In this document: piece by piece, positions 1 to 6,657 of the stretch
How the letters are laid out: each line of letters begins with the position of its first letter
Position numbering within the stretch: position 1 is the stretch's first letter
Origin: Robbsia sp050955065
GTDB lineage: Bacteria; Pseudomonadota; Gammaproteobacteria; Burkholderiales; Burkholderiaceae
Direction of reading: 5' to 3'
NCBI GenBank assembly: GCA_050955065.1
Contig: JBPBQT010000260.1
Location: 1-15,231 of the forward strand
DNA length: 15,231 nucleotides
Translations under genes and position numbers: made by a program
The notes under the pieces: generated by a model
The model's input: only the letters and a program-made list of their open reading frames with translations
Database searches by the model: none
Told to the model about the DNA's origin: nothing

Positions 1-761
1 TCAACGTCAACGACTCGGTCACGAAGTCGAAGTTCGACAACCTCTACGGCTGCCGCGAATCGCTGGTCGACGGCATCAAGCGCGCGACCGACGTGATGAT
101 CGCCGGCAAGATCGCCGTGGTCGCCGGCTACGGCGACGTGGGCAAGGGCTGCGCGCAGTCGCTGCGCGGCCTGGGCGCCACCGTCTGGGTCACCGAGATC
201 GACCCGATCTGCGCGCTGCAGGCGGCGATGGAAGGCTACCGCGTGGTGACGATGGACTACGCGGCGTCGCGCGGCGACATCTTCGTGACGGCCACCGGCA
301 ACCTGCACGTGATCGGCTACGAGCACATGAAGGCGATGCGCAACCAGGCGATCGTCTGCAACATCGGCCACTTCGATTCGGAAATCGACGTCGCGTCGCT
401 GCGTCAGCATACCTGGGACAACATCAAGCCGCAGGTCGACCACATCGTGTTCCCGGACGGCAAGCGCATTATCCTGCTGGCCGAGGGCCGTCTGGTCAAT
501 CTGGGCTGCGGCACGGGTCATCCGTCGTTCGTGATGTCGAACTCGTTCACGAACCAGGTGCTCGCGCAGATCGAACTGTTCACGCTGGGCGAGAAGTACG
601 AGAACAAGGTCTATGTGCTGCCCAAGCAGCTCGACGAGAAGGTCGCGCGCCTGCATCTGGGCCGCATCGGCGCCGAGCTGACCGAATTGTCGGACCAGCA
701 GGCCGCCTATATCGACGTCGCCAAGACCGGCCCGTACAAGCCGCAGCACTACCGGTATTGA
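1..761 (+). CDS. ahcY: Adenosylhomocysteinase (S-adenosylhomocysteine hydrolase), 3' part
   Basis: This is the C-terminal 252 residues of a CDS whose start lies before the window; its frame opens at base 3 and stops with TGA at 759-761. The enzyme splits S-adenosylhomocysteine reversibly into adenosine and homocysteine in the cytosol, relieving product inhibition of methyltransferases. Visible hallmarks are the VNDSVTKSKFDNLYGCRES stretch just before the NAD domain, the Rossmann glycine loop GYGDVGKG, the ATGN and NIGHFD segments around the bound NAD, and the conserved end YKPQHYRY, which is the C-terminal tail that reaches the neighbouring subunit's NAD in this family. There is no frameshift. 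It sits upstream of metF, another methyl-cycle gene. Bacterial members are about 470 residues, so a little over half is present. Confidence 0.98.
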   Translation, partial: NVNDSVTKSKFDNLYGCRESLVDGIKRATDVMIAGKIAVVAGYGDVGKGCAQSLRGLGATVWVTEIDPICALQAAMEGYRVVTMDYAASRGDIFVTATGNLHVIGYEHMKAMRNQAIVCNIGHFDSEIDVASLRQHTWDNIKPQVDHIVFPDGKRIILLAEGRLVNLGCGTGHPSFVMSNSFTNQVLAQIELFTLGEKYENKVYVLPKQLDEKVARLHLGRIGAELTELSDQQAAYIDVAKTGPYKPQHYRY

Positions 762-787
762 CGAACGGCTGCAGCGGGCTCCGCCCG

Positions 788-810
788 GGGGCGCGCCAGC
801 GGCGCGTCCC
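788..810 (+). other. GC-rich hairpin downstream of ahcY
   Basis: A 10-bp stem (788-797 pairing with 801-810, one G-T wobble) closes a three-base AGC loop, 26 bases after the ahcY stop. No T-run follows, so it is not a classical intrinsic terminator by itself. It could stabilise the ahcY mRNA 3' end or be part of a larger fold with 807-818 (TCCCG-TG-CGGGA), which would compete with its right arm. Confidence 0.5.
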
Positions 811-869
811 GTGCGGGATGTCCGCCGCGCCGGTCGTCCGCTGATCGTCTGCCGGTTTGCGCCGGTGGT

Positions 870-918
870 GGCCTGGGTCTGCGCGCAGTATCGCGCGCGG
901 GCCGCGGGCCTTTTTTTT
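870..918 (+). terminator. Intrinsic terminator after ahcY, before the membrane protein/metF genes
   Basis: A GC-only inner stem (TGCGCGC near 880-886 with GCGCGC near 892-898, small AGTAT-type loop) is extended by GGCC at 870-873 pairing with GGCC at 907-910, with imperfect pairing between. It is followed at once by eight T's (911-918). This is the form of a factor-independent terminator. It ends ahcY transcription, or attenuates read-through, 38 bases before the ATG at 956. Its position also argues against starting the next gene upstream at 857. Confidence 0.7.
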
Positions 919-941
919 GCGTGGTCCCTTTTTCATAGTGC

Positions 942-947
942 AAGGAG
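942..947 (+). promoter_or_regulatory. Ribosome binding site of the small membrane protein
   Basis: AAGGAG lies 8 bases before the ATG at 956. It decides the start of the 119-aa membrane protein against an in-frame upstream ATG at 857 that would run through the terminator. Confidence 0.8.
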
Positions 948-955
948 TGCGAGAG

Positions 956-1315
956 ATGAGTGTGCTGCTGACCTGGCTGATCAATGCGCTGGCGTTGCTG
1001 GCGCTGCCCTACGTCATCCCGTCGATCCGGATTCGCAGTTTCGGCACGGCGCTGACGATCGCGATCGTGCTCGGCCTCATCAACACGCTGCTGCGTCCGG
1101 TGCTGGTGCTGCTGACGCTGCCGGTGACGATCGTCACCCTCGGCCTGTTCATCCTGATCCTCAACGCGTTGCTGTTCCAGTTCGCTTCCTGGCTGCTCAA
1201 GGGCTTCGAGGTGACCGGTTTCTGGGCGGCGTTCTTCGGCTCGATCCTGTACAGCATCATCTCCTGGATCCTCTCGGCACTGATCTTCGGGCACCGCGAC
1301 GGCCTGTTCGGCTAG
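956..1315 (+). CDS. Small integral membrane protein, phage holin family 4 / YvlD-like (DUF360)
   Basis: A 119-residue, almost entirely hydrophobic protein with about four transmembrane helices, by eye at residues 2-20, 27-46, 47-72 and 82-110. The pattern IRSFGTALTIAIVLGLINTLLRP followed by LPVTIVTLGLFILILNALL is typical of the Pfam 'Phage_holin_4_2'/YvlD family of inner-membrane proteins, whose cellular function is not established; family membership is not evidence of lysis or a prophage. The start at 956 is supported by AAGGAG 8 bases upstream and by the terminator that precedes it. The gene ends 55 bases before the preferred metF start, so the two are probably co-transcribed. This position between ahcY and metF recurs, from memory, in Burkholderia relatives. 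No charged catalytic motif is visible. Confidence 0.88.
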   Translation: MSVLLTWLINALALLALPYVIPSIRIRSFGTALTIAIVLGLINTLLRPVLVLLTLPVTIVTLGLFILILNALLFQFASWLLKGFEVTGFWAAFFGSILYSIISWILSALIFGHRDGLFG

Positions 1316-1370
1316 CCGCGAGGCGAACCGGCGGGCGCGGTATTTTATCGACATGCTGAACAGGATCCCG

Positions 1371-2213
1371 ATGGAACCGATCGAGCTTTCATTCGAATTT
1401 TTCCCCCCCAAGTCGGACGAGGGCATCGCGCGCCTGCGCGCCGCGCGCGCGCAACTGATGCCGCTCGCGCCGAAATTCGTCTCGGTGACGTTCGGCGCGG
1501 GCGGGTCGACCCAGCAGGGCACGATCGACACCGTGCTCGAGATCGCCCGCACCGGCGTGGATGCGGCGCCCCACCTGTCGTGCATCGGCGCGTCGCGCGC
1601 CGGGCTCGCGGAGATGCTCGACACCTATCGCACGCAGGGGATCTCGCATATCGTCGCCTTGCGCGGCGACATGCCCTCCGGTATGGTCGAGATGGGCGAC
1701 TTCCGCTACGCCGCCAATCTGGTCGCCTTCATCCGCGAGCATGCCGGCGACGCATTTCGCATCGAGGTGGCGGCGTACCCGGAATACCATCCGCAGGCGC
1801 GCTCGCCGCGCCTGGATCTGGAGCACTTCGTCGCCAAGGTGCGCGCCGGGGCGGACGCGGCGATCAGCCAGTATTTCTTCAACGCCGACGCGTACTTCCG
1901 CTTCGTCGACGAGGTGCGGCGCGCGGGCGTGGAGGTGCCGATCACGCCGGGGATCATGCCGATCACGAACTACTCGCAGTTGAGCCGGTTCTCCGAGATG
2001 TGCGGCGCGGAAGTGCCGCGGTGGATCGCGCGGCGGCTCGAATCGTACGGCGACGACCGTGCGTCGATCCGCGCGTTCGGCGCCGAGGTGGTGGCGGCGA
2101 TGTGCGAGCGTCTGATCGCGGGTGGTGCGCCCGGGCTGCATTTCTATACACTGAACAGCGCGGACCCGACCCGGGCCATCTGCGACCGCCTGGACCTGCG
2201 CGCGCCGGCGTGA
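1371..2213 (+). CDS. metF: 5,10-methylenetetrahydrofolate reductase
   Basis: A 280-residue TIM-barrel flavoenzyme that reduces 5,10-methylene-THF to 5-methyl-THF, the methyl donor for methionine synthesis. It opens with the family signature IELSFEFFPPKS; Glu9 matches E. coli Glu28. LRGD places Asp100 at the position of E. coli Asp120 (FAD/folate site), and SQYFF places Gln167 at E. coli Gln183. The PGIMPI loop and the C-terminal HFYTLN signature are present. An in-frame ATG at 1353 would add six residues (MLNRIP), but it has no Shine-Dalgarno, whereas CAGGA at 1361-1365 lies five bases before the ATG at 1371, so I chose the latter. E. coli MetF is 296 residues. It follows the membrane-protein gene and complements ahcY in the methionine cycle. 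Confidence 0.96.
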   Translation: MEPIELSFEFFPPKSDEGIARLRAARAQLMPLAPKFVSVTFGAGGSTQQGTIDTVLEIARTGVDAAPHLSCIGASRAGLAEMLDTYRTQGISHIVALRGDMPSGMVEMGDFRYAANLVAFIREHAGDAFRIEVAAYPEYHPQARSPRLDLEHFVAKVRAGADAAISQYFFNADAYFRFVDEVRRAGVEVPITPGIMPITNYSQLSRFSEMCGAEVPRWIARRLESYGDDRASIRAFGAEVVAAMCERLIAGGAPGLHFYTLNSADPTRAICDRLDLRAPA

Positions 2214-2342
2214 GCGCGGGGCAAGTGTGAACATGGGCGCGCCGGCGACGAGCGCGCGCATTTCCGGTGACATACGATAAGGCAAGCGCGCACGCATAGC
2301 GCGCCCTAACCCGCGATCACACGCGACTGGAAACCCCCAAGC
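2214..2342 (+). other. metF-dppB intergenic region with two small GCGCGC hairpins
   Basis: This 129-bp gap holds two possible hairpins with self-complementary GCGCGC arms (2237-2242 with 2252-2257; 2286-2291 with 2299-2304). Neither is followed by a T-run, so a terminator for metF is not clear. TACGAT at 2273-2278 could be a -10 element for the dpp operon, but I see no convincing -35. The ribosome binding site of dppB is weak (TGGAAA around 2328-2333). There is no room for a dppA gene. Confidence 0.4.
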
Positions 2343-3353
2343 ATGCTGCGATTCATCCTGCGTCGTCTGGGCATGGTGGTGCCGACCTTCATCGGCATCA
2401 CGCTGCTGGCCTTCGCGCTGATCCATCTGATTCCGGGGGATCCGGTCGAGATCATGATGGGCGAGCGCGGCATCGATGCCGCCGCGCACGCGCAGGCGCT
2501 CAAGCAACTGGGGCTCGACCAGTCCCTGCCGGTCCAGTACGGCCGGTATCTGTGGCAGGCGCTGCACGGCAATCTGGGCCAGTCGCTGCTCAGCCATACC
2601 AGCGTGCTGTCGGAGTTCGGCGCCCGCTTCCCGGCGACGCTGGAACTGTCGCTGTGCGCCCTGCTGTTCGCGATCGTGGTCGGTCTGCCGATCGGCGTCG
2701 CCGCCGCGCTCAAGCGCGGCTCGGCGCTGGATCACGGCGTGATGGGCGCGGCGCTGACCGGCTATTCGATGCCGATCTTCTGGTGGGGCCTGATCCTGAT
2801 CATGTTCTTCTCGGTGCGGCTGGGCTGGACGCCGGTCTCGGGCCGGATCGCGGTCGAGTACGACGTCCCGGCCGTGACCGGCTTCATGCTGATCGACGGC
2901 TGGCTGTCCCCGGACGCCGGCGCCTGGCGCTCGGCGGTGAGCCACCTGATCCTGCCCGCGATCGTCCTCGGCACGATCCCGCTCGCGGTGATCGCGCGGA
3001 TGACGCGCTCGTCGATGCTCGAGGTGCTGCGCGAGGACTATATCCGCACCGCGCGGGCCAAGGGCCTGTCGCGCGCCCGGGTGGTGGTGGTTCACGCGCT
3101 GCGCAACGCGCTGGTGCCGGTCATCACGGTGATCGGCCTGCAGGTCGGCACGCTGCTGGCCGGCGCGGTGTTGACCGAGACGATCTTTTCCTGGCCAGGC
3201 GTGGGCAAATGGCTGATCGACGCGATCGGCCGCCGCGACTATCCGGTGGTGCAGGGCGGCATCCTGCTGATCGCGCTGCTGGTGATCTTCGTCAACCTCT
3301 GTGTGGATCTGCTCTATGGCGTCCTCAATCCGCGCGTGCGCAATGTGCGCTAG
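2343..3353 (+). CDS. dppB: Dipeptide ABC transporter, permease subunit DppB
   Basis: A 336-residue inner-membrane permease, one of two that form the channel of a dipeptide/oligopeptide importer. It resembles E. coli DppB (339 aa) over its length: N-terminal LRFILRRLGMVVPTFIGITL and HLIPGDPVEIMMGERG, then GYSMPIFWWG, TPVSGR, LPAIVLGTIPLAVIARMTRSS and a C-terminal LYGVLNPR. The cytoplasmic EAA coupling loop, which contacts the ATPases, is at about residues 231-257 (EDYIRTARAKG...HALRNAL). About six transmembrane helices are expected. It is the first gene of the dpp cluster and no binding-protein gene precedes it. The closely related GsiC and OppB permeases have similar motifs; the match to the DppB EAA region and C-terminus makes dppB the best name. 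Actual substrate range cannot be read from the sequence. Confidence 0.94.
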   Translation: MLRFILRRLGMVVPTFIGITLLAFALIHLIPGDPVEIMMGERGIDAAAHAQALKQLGLDQSLPVQYGRYLWQALHGNLGQSLLSHTSVLSEFGARFPATLELSLCALLFAIVVGLPIGVAAALKRGSALDHGVMGAALTGYSMPIFWWGLILIMFFSVRLGWTPVSGRIAVEYDVPAVTGFMLIDGWLSPDAGAWRSAVSHLILPAIVLGTIPLAVIARMTRSSMLEVLREDYIRTARAKGLSRARVVVVHALRNALVPVITVIGLQVGTLLAGAVLTETIFSWPGVGKWLIDAIGRRDYPVVQGGILLIALLVIFVNLCVDLLYGVLNPRVRNVR

Positions 3354-3361
3354 CCCCCTGC

Positions 3362-3451
3362 GCGCGAGCCGCATGCACACCGGTCCCAGGTGCGGCGGTC
3401 CCGCGTGCGCGGGCCGCATGTCTGCCGGTCGCCTGCCCGCCGGTCTCGCGT
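3362..3451 (+). repeat. Imperfect tandem duplication of 45 bp between dppB and dppC
   Basis: Two directly adjacent 45-base units, 3362-3406 and 3407-3451, agree at 33 of 45 positions by direct alignment. Shared blocks are GCGCG, GCCGCATG, CCGGTC, CGGTC and CGCGT at the same offsets. A partial third unit may follow (ACCGGCGCGT near 3455-3464). The repeat fills most of the 138-bp gap between dppB and dppC, the only long gap in an otherwise tight operon. Short stems are possible (CCGCA with TGCGG inside unit 1). No protein feature explains it. Confidence 0.7.
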
Positions 3452-3491
3452 CCGACCGGCGCGTGCCTTCTCCCCATGTCACGGAGCACGC

Positions 3492-4430
3492 ATGAGCAGC
3501 CGCCTGCAACCCCTGCCGCCCACGGACGCCGCGCCCGTCGCGAACGCGGCGCCCGCCTCGGGCCGCGTCGCCGGCGCGCGCGAGTTCTGGCGCCAGTTCT
3601 CGGCGAACCGCGGCGCGCTGATCGCGGCCTGTCTGCTGGCGGCGCTGCTGCTCGCCACGCTGTTCGCGCCCTGGCTCGCGCCGCATGATCCGATCATCCA
3701 GTACCGCGACGCGGTGCAGCGCCCGCCATTCTGGCAGGACGGCGGCAGCACGCGCTTTCTGCTGGGCACCGATGAAACCGGCCGCGACGTGCTCTCGCGG
3801 CTGCTGTTCGGCGCGCGGCTGAGTCTGTTGATCGGCGGCGTCTCGGTGCTGATCGCGGTGGTGCCGGGCATCGTGCTCGGCCTGCTCGCGGCGTTTTTCG
3901 ACAAGTGGCTGGATGCGCCGGTGATGCGCCTGATGGATGTGCTGCTGGCGCTGCCGTCGCTGCTGCTCGCGGTGGCCGTGGTCGCGGTGCTCGGGCCGGG
4001 TCTGCTCAACACGATGATGGCGATCGGCATCGTCGGGCTGCCCGCGTTCACGCGGCTTACGCGCGCGGCGGCGCTGGGCGAGTTGCAGAAGGACTATGTG
4101 GTGGCGTCGCGCGTCGCGGGAGCGGGCCGTCTGCGGCTGATGTTCTCGCAGGTGCTGCCGAATTGCGCCGCGCCGCTGATCGTGCAGGCCACGCTGGGTT
4201 TCTCGACCGCGATTCTCGACGCCGCGGCGCTCGGCTTTCTCGGCCTGGGCGTGCAGCCGCCGTCGCCGGAGTGGGGCGCGATGCTGGCCTCGGCGCGCGA
4301 CTATATCGAGAGCGCATGGTGGATCGTGACGATGCCCGGTGTGGCGATCCTGATCACGGTGCTCGCGATCAATCTGTTCGGGGATGGCCTGCGCGACGCG
4401 CTCGATCCCAAACTGCGGAGGATGCGTTGA
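3492..4430 (+). CDS. dppC: Dipeptide ABC transporter, permease subunit DppC
   Basis: A 312-residue second permease of the peptide importer. An N-terminal cytoplasmic Pro/Ala-rich tail (about residues 1-30) precedes FWRQFSANRGALIAA, the first membrane helix and the periplasmic segment APHDPIIQYRDA. Then come the typical LGTDETGRDVLSRLLFGARLSL motif, further helices, and the EAA coupling loop at about residues 197-224 (ELQKDYVVASRVAGAGR...). GFLGLGVQPPSPEWGAML and the C-terminal NLFGDGLRDALDPK are family hallmarks. The ATG at 3492 has GGAG at 3483-3486 with a five-base spacer. An in-frame ATG at 3390 would add 34 residues read from the repeat region and lacks family support. The stop overlaps the dppD start (TGATG), so dppD is translationally coupled. 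E. coli DppC is 300 aa. Confidence 0.94.
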   Translation: MSSRLQPLPPTDAAPVANAAPASGRVAGAREFWRQFSANRGALIAACLLAALLLATLFAPWLAPHDPIIQYRDAVQRPPFWQDGGSTRFLLGTDETGRDVLSRLLFGARLSLLIGGVSVLIAVVPGIVLGLLAAFFDKWLDAPVMRLMDVLLALPSLLLAVAVVAVLGPGLLNTMMAIGIVGLPAFTRLTRAAALGELQKDYVVASRVAGAGRLRLMFSQVLPNCAAPLIVQATLGFSTAILDAAALGFLGLGVQPPSPEWGAMLASARDYIESAWWIVTMPGVAILITVLAINLFGDGLRDALDPKLRRMR

Positions 4431-5539
4431 TGACTGCCTTGTCCGCCGATATGCATCATGCACCGGCAGGCGCGGCGCACGCCGGCGCCGCGGCCGAGCT
4501 GCTCGCGATCCGCAACCTGTCGGTCACGTTCGACGGCGCGGTGGCGGTCGAGCATGTCGACTTCGACATCGCCGCCGGCGAGGTGGTCGGCGTGGTCGGC
4601 GAGTCGGGCTCCGGCAAGAGCGTGACGATGCTGGCGCTGATGGGACTGATCGATACCCCGGGCCTGGTGCGCGCGGACCAGCTGCGCTTCGACGGTCACA
4701 GCCTGCTGGAGCTGAAGGAGCGCGACCGGCGCCGGATCATCGGCCGCGATATCGCGATGGTGTTCCAGGATGCGCAGTCGAGCCTGAACCCGAGCTATTC
4801 GGTCGGGTTCCAGGTGGGCGAGGCGCTGCGGCAGCACGAAGGCCTGCGCGGCCGGGCGCTCGAACAGCGGGTGCTGGGCCTGCTCGATCAGGTCGAGATT
4901 CCCGATGCGAGGAACCGCATGGGCGCCTACCCGCACCAGTTGTCCGGCGGCATGAACCAGCGCGTGATGATCGCGATGGCGATCGCCTGCAATCCGAAGC
5001 TGCTGATCGCCGACGAACCGACGACCGCGCTCGACGTGACGATCCAGGCGCAGATCATGACCCTGCTGCGCAATCTGCAACGCGACCGGGGCATGGCGAT
5101 GGTGCTGATCTCGCACGACCTCGCCGTGGTGTCGGAAATCGCCGACCGCGTCGCGGTGATGTACGCCGGGGAGGTGGTCGAGCAGCAGCGCGTGCCGGCG
5201 ATCTTCGAACGGCCGCACCACCCGTACACCGAAGCACTGCTGGCGGCGATTCCCGAACACAACCGGGGCGCGCGCCGGCTCACCGCGCTGGGCGGCATGG
5301 TGCCCGGGCGCTACGACCGGCCGCATGGCTGTCTGTTCGCGCCGCGCTGTCCGTATGTGGAAGAGGCCTGTCGCCTCGCGCGGCCGCCGCTGGCGCCGTG
5401 CGAGGCGATCGGGCAGGGCGATGGCGCGCGTGCGCCGATCGCGCCCGCCATGGCGTCGCATGCCGCGCCGCTCACGGGGCTGGTGCGGTGCATCAAGCCG
5501 TTGCACCGCGAGACGGTGCGCCAGGGAGATGTGCGATGA
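4430..5539 (+). CDS. dppD: Dipeptide ABC transporter, ATP-binding subunit DppD
   Basis: A 369-residue cytoplasmic ATPase that pairs with DppF to drive uptake. Walker A is GESGSGKS at 57-64, the Q-loop is VFQDAQSSLNP, the ABC signature LSGGMNQ is at 171-177, Walker B is LLIADE at 191-196 followed by PTTALDV, and the switch histidine is His229 (ISHDLA). After the nucleotide-binding domain comes the oligopeptide-transporter C-terminal domain with HPYTEALL and four cysteines (301, 307, 314, 324); this region holds an iron-sulfur cluster in some characterised peptide-importer ATPases, which is plausible here. The last 45 or so residues are a variable tail. The start at 4430 overlaps the dppC stop by one base; the reading frame stays open upstream to 3905 but that part is antiparallel to family expectation and overlaps dppC. 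Confidence 0.95.
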   Translation: MTALSADMHHAPAGAAHAGAAAELLAIRNLSVTFDGAVAVEHVDFDIAAGEVVGVVGESGSGKSVTMLALMGLIDTPGLVRADQLRFDGHSLLELKERDRRRIIGRDIAMVFQDAQSSLNPSYSVGFQVGEALRQHEGLRGRALEQRVLGLLDQVEIPDARNRMGAYPHQLSGGMNQRVMIAMAIACNPKLLIADEPTTALDVTIQAQIMTLLRNLQRDRGMAMVLISHDLAVVSEIADRVAVMYAGEVVEQQRVPAIFERPHHPYTEALLAAIPEHNRGARRLTALGGMVPGRYDRPHGCLFAPRCPYVEEACRLARPPLAPCEAIGQGDGARAPIAPAMASHAAPLTGLVRCIKPLHRETVRQGDVR

Positions 5540-6657
5540 AGGACGAGTCCATGCAGCGCACGGATATCCCGCACGCCTTCCCCGGCATGCCGGCCGGCGG
5601 GGCGCGAGGTGACAGGGGCGACGGGGGCGACGGCCAGGCGGCGGCCGGAATCCTGGCGACCCGGCATGGCGCCGGCGACGTGCCGGTCATGGTGGCCGAG
5701 GCGCTGTCGCGTTACTACCCGGTGCGCCGCGGCTGGTTCGGCAAGGGTCTCGTCAAGGCGCTCGACGGCGTGTCGTTCCAGCTCGCGCGCGGACGCACGC
5801 TCGGCGTGGTCGGCGAGTCCGGTTGCGGCAAGTCGACGCTCGCCCGCCAGCTGACGATGATCGAGACGCCCACCGCGGGCCGTCTGACGATCGGCGGCGA
5901 GACCGTGTACGACGGCGGCAGGATGGCGACGGTCGCCGACCCGGCCGCGTTGCGGCGGCGCGTGCAGATGGTGTTTCAGAATCCGTTCGCGTCGCTGAAC
6001 CCGCGCAAGACGGTCGAGCAGGCGCTGAGCGAGCCGCTCGCGATCAACACCGCGATGAGCGCGGCGCAGCGCGGCGAGCGCGTGCGGCAGATGATCGAGA
6101 CCGTCGGCCTGCGTGCCGAGCATCTGCGACGCTATCCGCACATGTTCTCGGGCGGGCAGCGCCAGCGCGTCGCCATCGCCCGCGCGATGATCGTCGAGCC
6201 CGGCATCGTCGTCGCCGACGAACCGACCTCGGCGCTCGACGTCTCGGTGCAGGCGCAGATCCTGAACCTGTTCCTCGACCTCCAGGAACAGTTCGGCACC
6301 AGCTACGTCTTCATCTCGCACAATCTCGCGGTCATCGAGCATGTCGCCGACGACCTGATGGTGATGTATCTGGGCGCCTCGGTGGAAATCGGTCCCAAGG
6401 CGCGGATCTTCGCGCATCCGCGCCACCCGTACACGCGCGCGCTGATCTCGGCCACGCCGGCGCTGCGCGCGCAGGACCGGCGCGTGCGCATCGCCATCGA
6501 GGGCGAGCTGCCGTCGCCGCTCGATCCGCCGCCGGGCTGCACGTTTCATCGCCGTTGCCCCTATGTCATCGAGCGTTGCCGCAGCGAGGTGCCGTTGCTG
6601 CGCCCGGTCGACGGTCGCGAGGTCGCCTGTCATCGGGCGGAGGAAGTCGATGCCTGA
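5536..6657 (+). CDS. dppF: Dipeptide ABC transporter, ATP-binding subunit DppF
   Basis: A 373-residue second ATPase of the importer. Walker A is GESGCGKS at 93-100, the Q-loop is VFQNPFASLNPRK, the ABC signature FSGGQ begins at 204, Walker B Asp228-Glu229 is followed by PTSALDVSVQAQ, and the switch histidine is His262 (ISHNLA). The peptide-family C-terminal domain shows HPYTRALI and cysteines 335, 341, 348 and 365, spaced like a metal/Fe-S site. The first 50 or so residues, including a Gly/Asp-rich stretch (GARGDRGDGGDG), are longer than in E. coli DppF (334 aa); an alternative ATG at 5551 would remove five of them. The ATG at 5536 overlaps the dppD stop (ATGA) with AGGGAG at 5523-5528 upstream, so coupled translation is likely. 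Confidence 0.95.
   Translation: MKDESMQRTDIPHAFPGMPAGGARGDRGDGGDGQAAAGILATRHGAGDVPVMVAEALSRYYPVRRGWFGKGLVKALDGVSFQLARGRTLGVVGESGCGKSTLARQLTMIETPTAGRLTIGGETVYDGGRMATVADPAALRRRVQMVFQNPFASLNPRKTVEQALSEPLAINTAMSAAQRGERVRQMIETVGLRAEHLRRYPHMFSGGQRQRVAIARAMIVEPGIVVADEPTSALDVSVQAQILNLFLDLQEQFGTSYVFISHNLAVIEHVADDLMVMYLGASVEIGPKARIFAHPRHPYTRALISATPALRAQDRRVRIAIEGELPSPLDPPPGCTFHRRCPYVIERCRSEVPLLRPVDGREVACHRAEEVDA
6639..6644 (+). promoter_or_regulatory. Strong ribosome binding site inside the end of dppF
   Basis: GGAGGA lies five bases before the ATG at 6650, within the last codons of dppF. It fixes the start of the TraB/GumN gene and shows that this gene is translated from the dpp transcript. Confidence 0.85.

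Noticed and set aside
857..955. Upstream start for the small membrane protein
   Set aside because: It would encode an Arg-rich lead through the terminator hairpin and T8 run; the ATG at 956 has a good Shine-Dalgarno and starts at the first membrane helix.
956..1315. Prophage remnant suggested by the 'phage holin' family name
   Set aside because: No endolysin, integrase, attachment site or structural gene is nearby, and this gene sits between housekeeping ahcY and metF.
3362..3451. CRISPR array
   Set aside because: There are only two diverged units with no spacers between them and no cas gene in the window.
3390..3491. Upstream start for dppC
   Set aside because: The extra 34 residues are translated from the tandem repeat and have no counterpart in DppC; GGAG supports the ATG at 3492.
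1389..4463. A 1024-codon open frame on the - strand opposite metF, dppB and dppC
   Set aside because: It lies across three well-identified genes and has Arg/His/Gln-rich low-complexity composition typical of antisense shadows.
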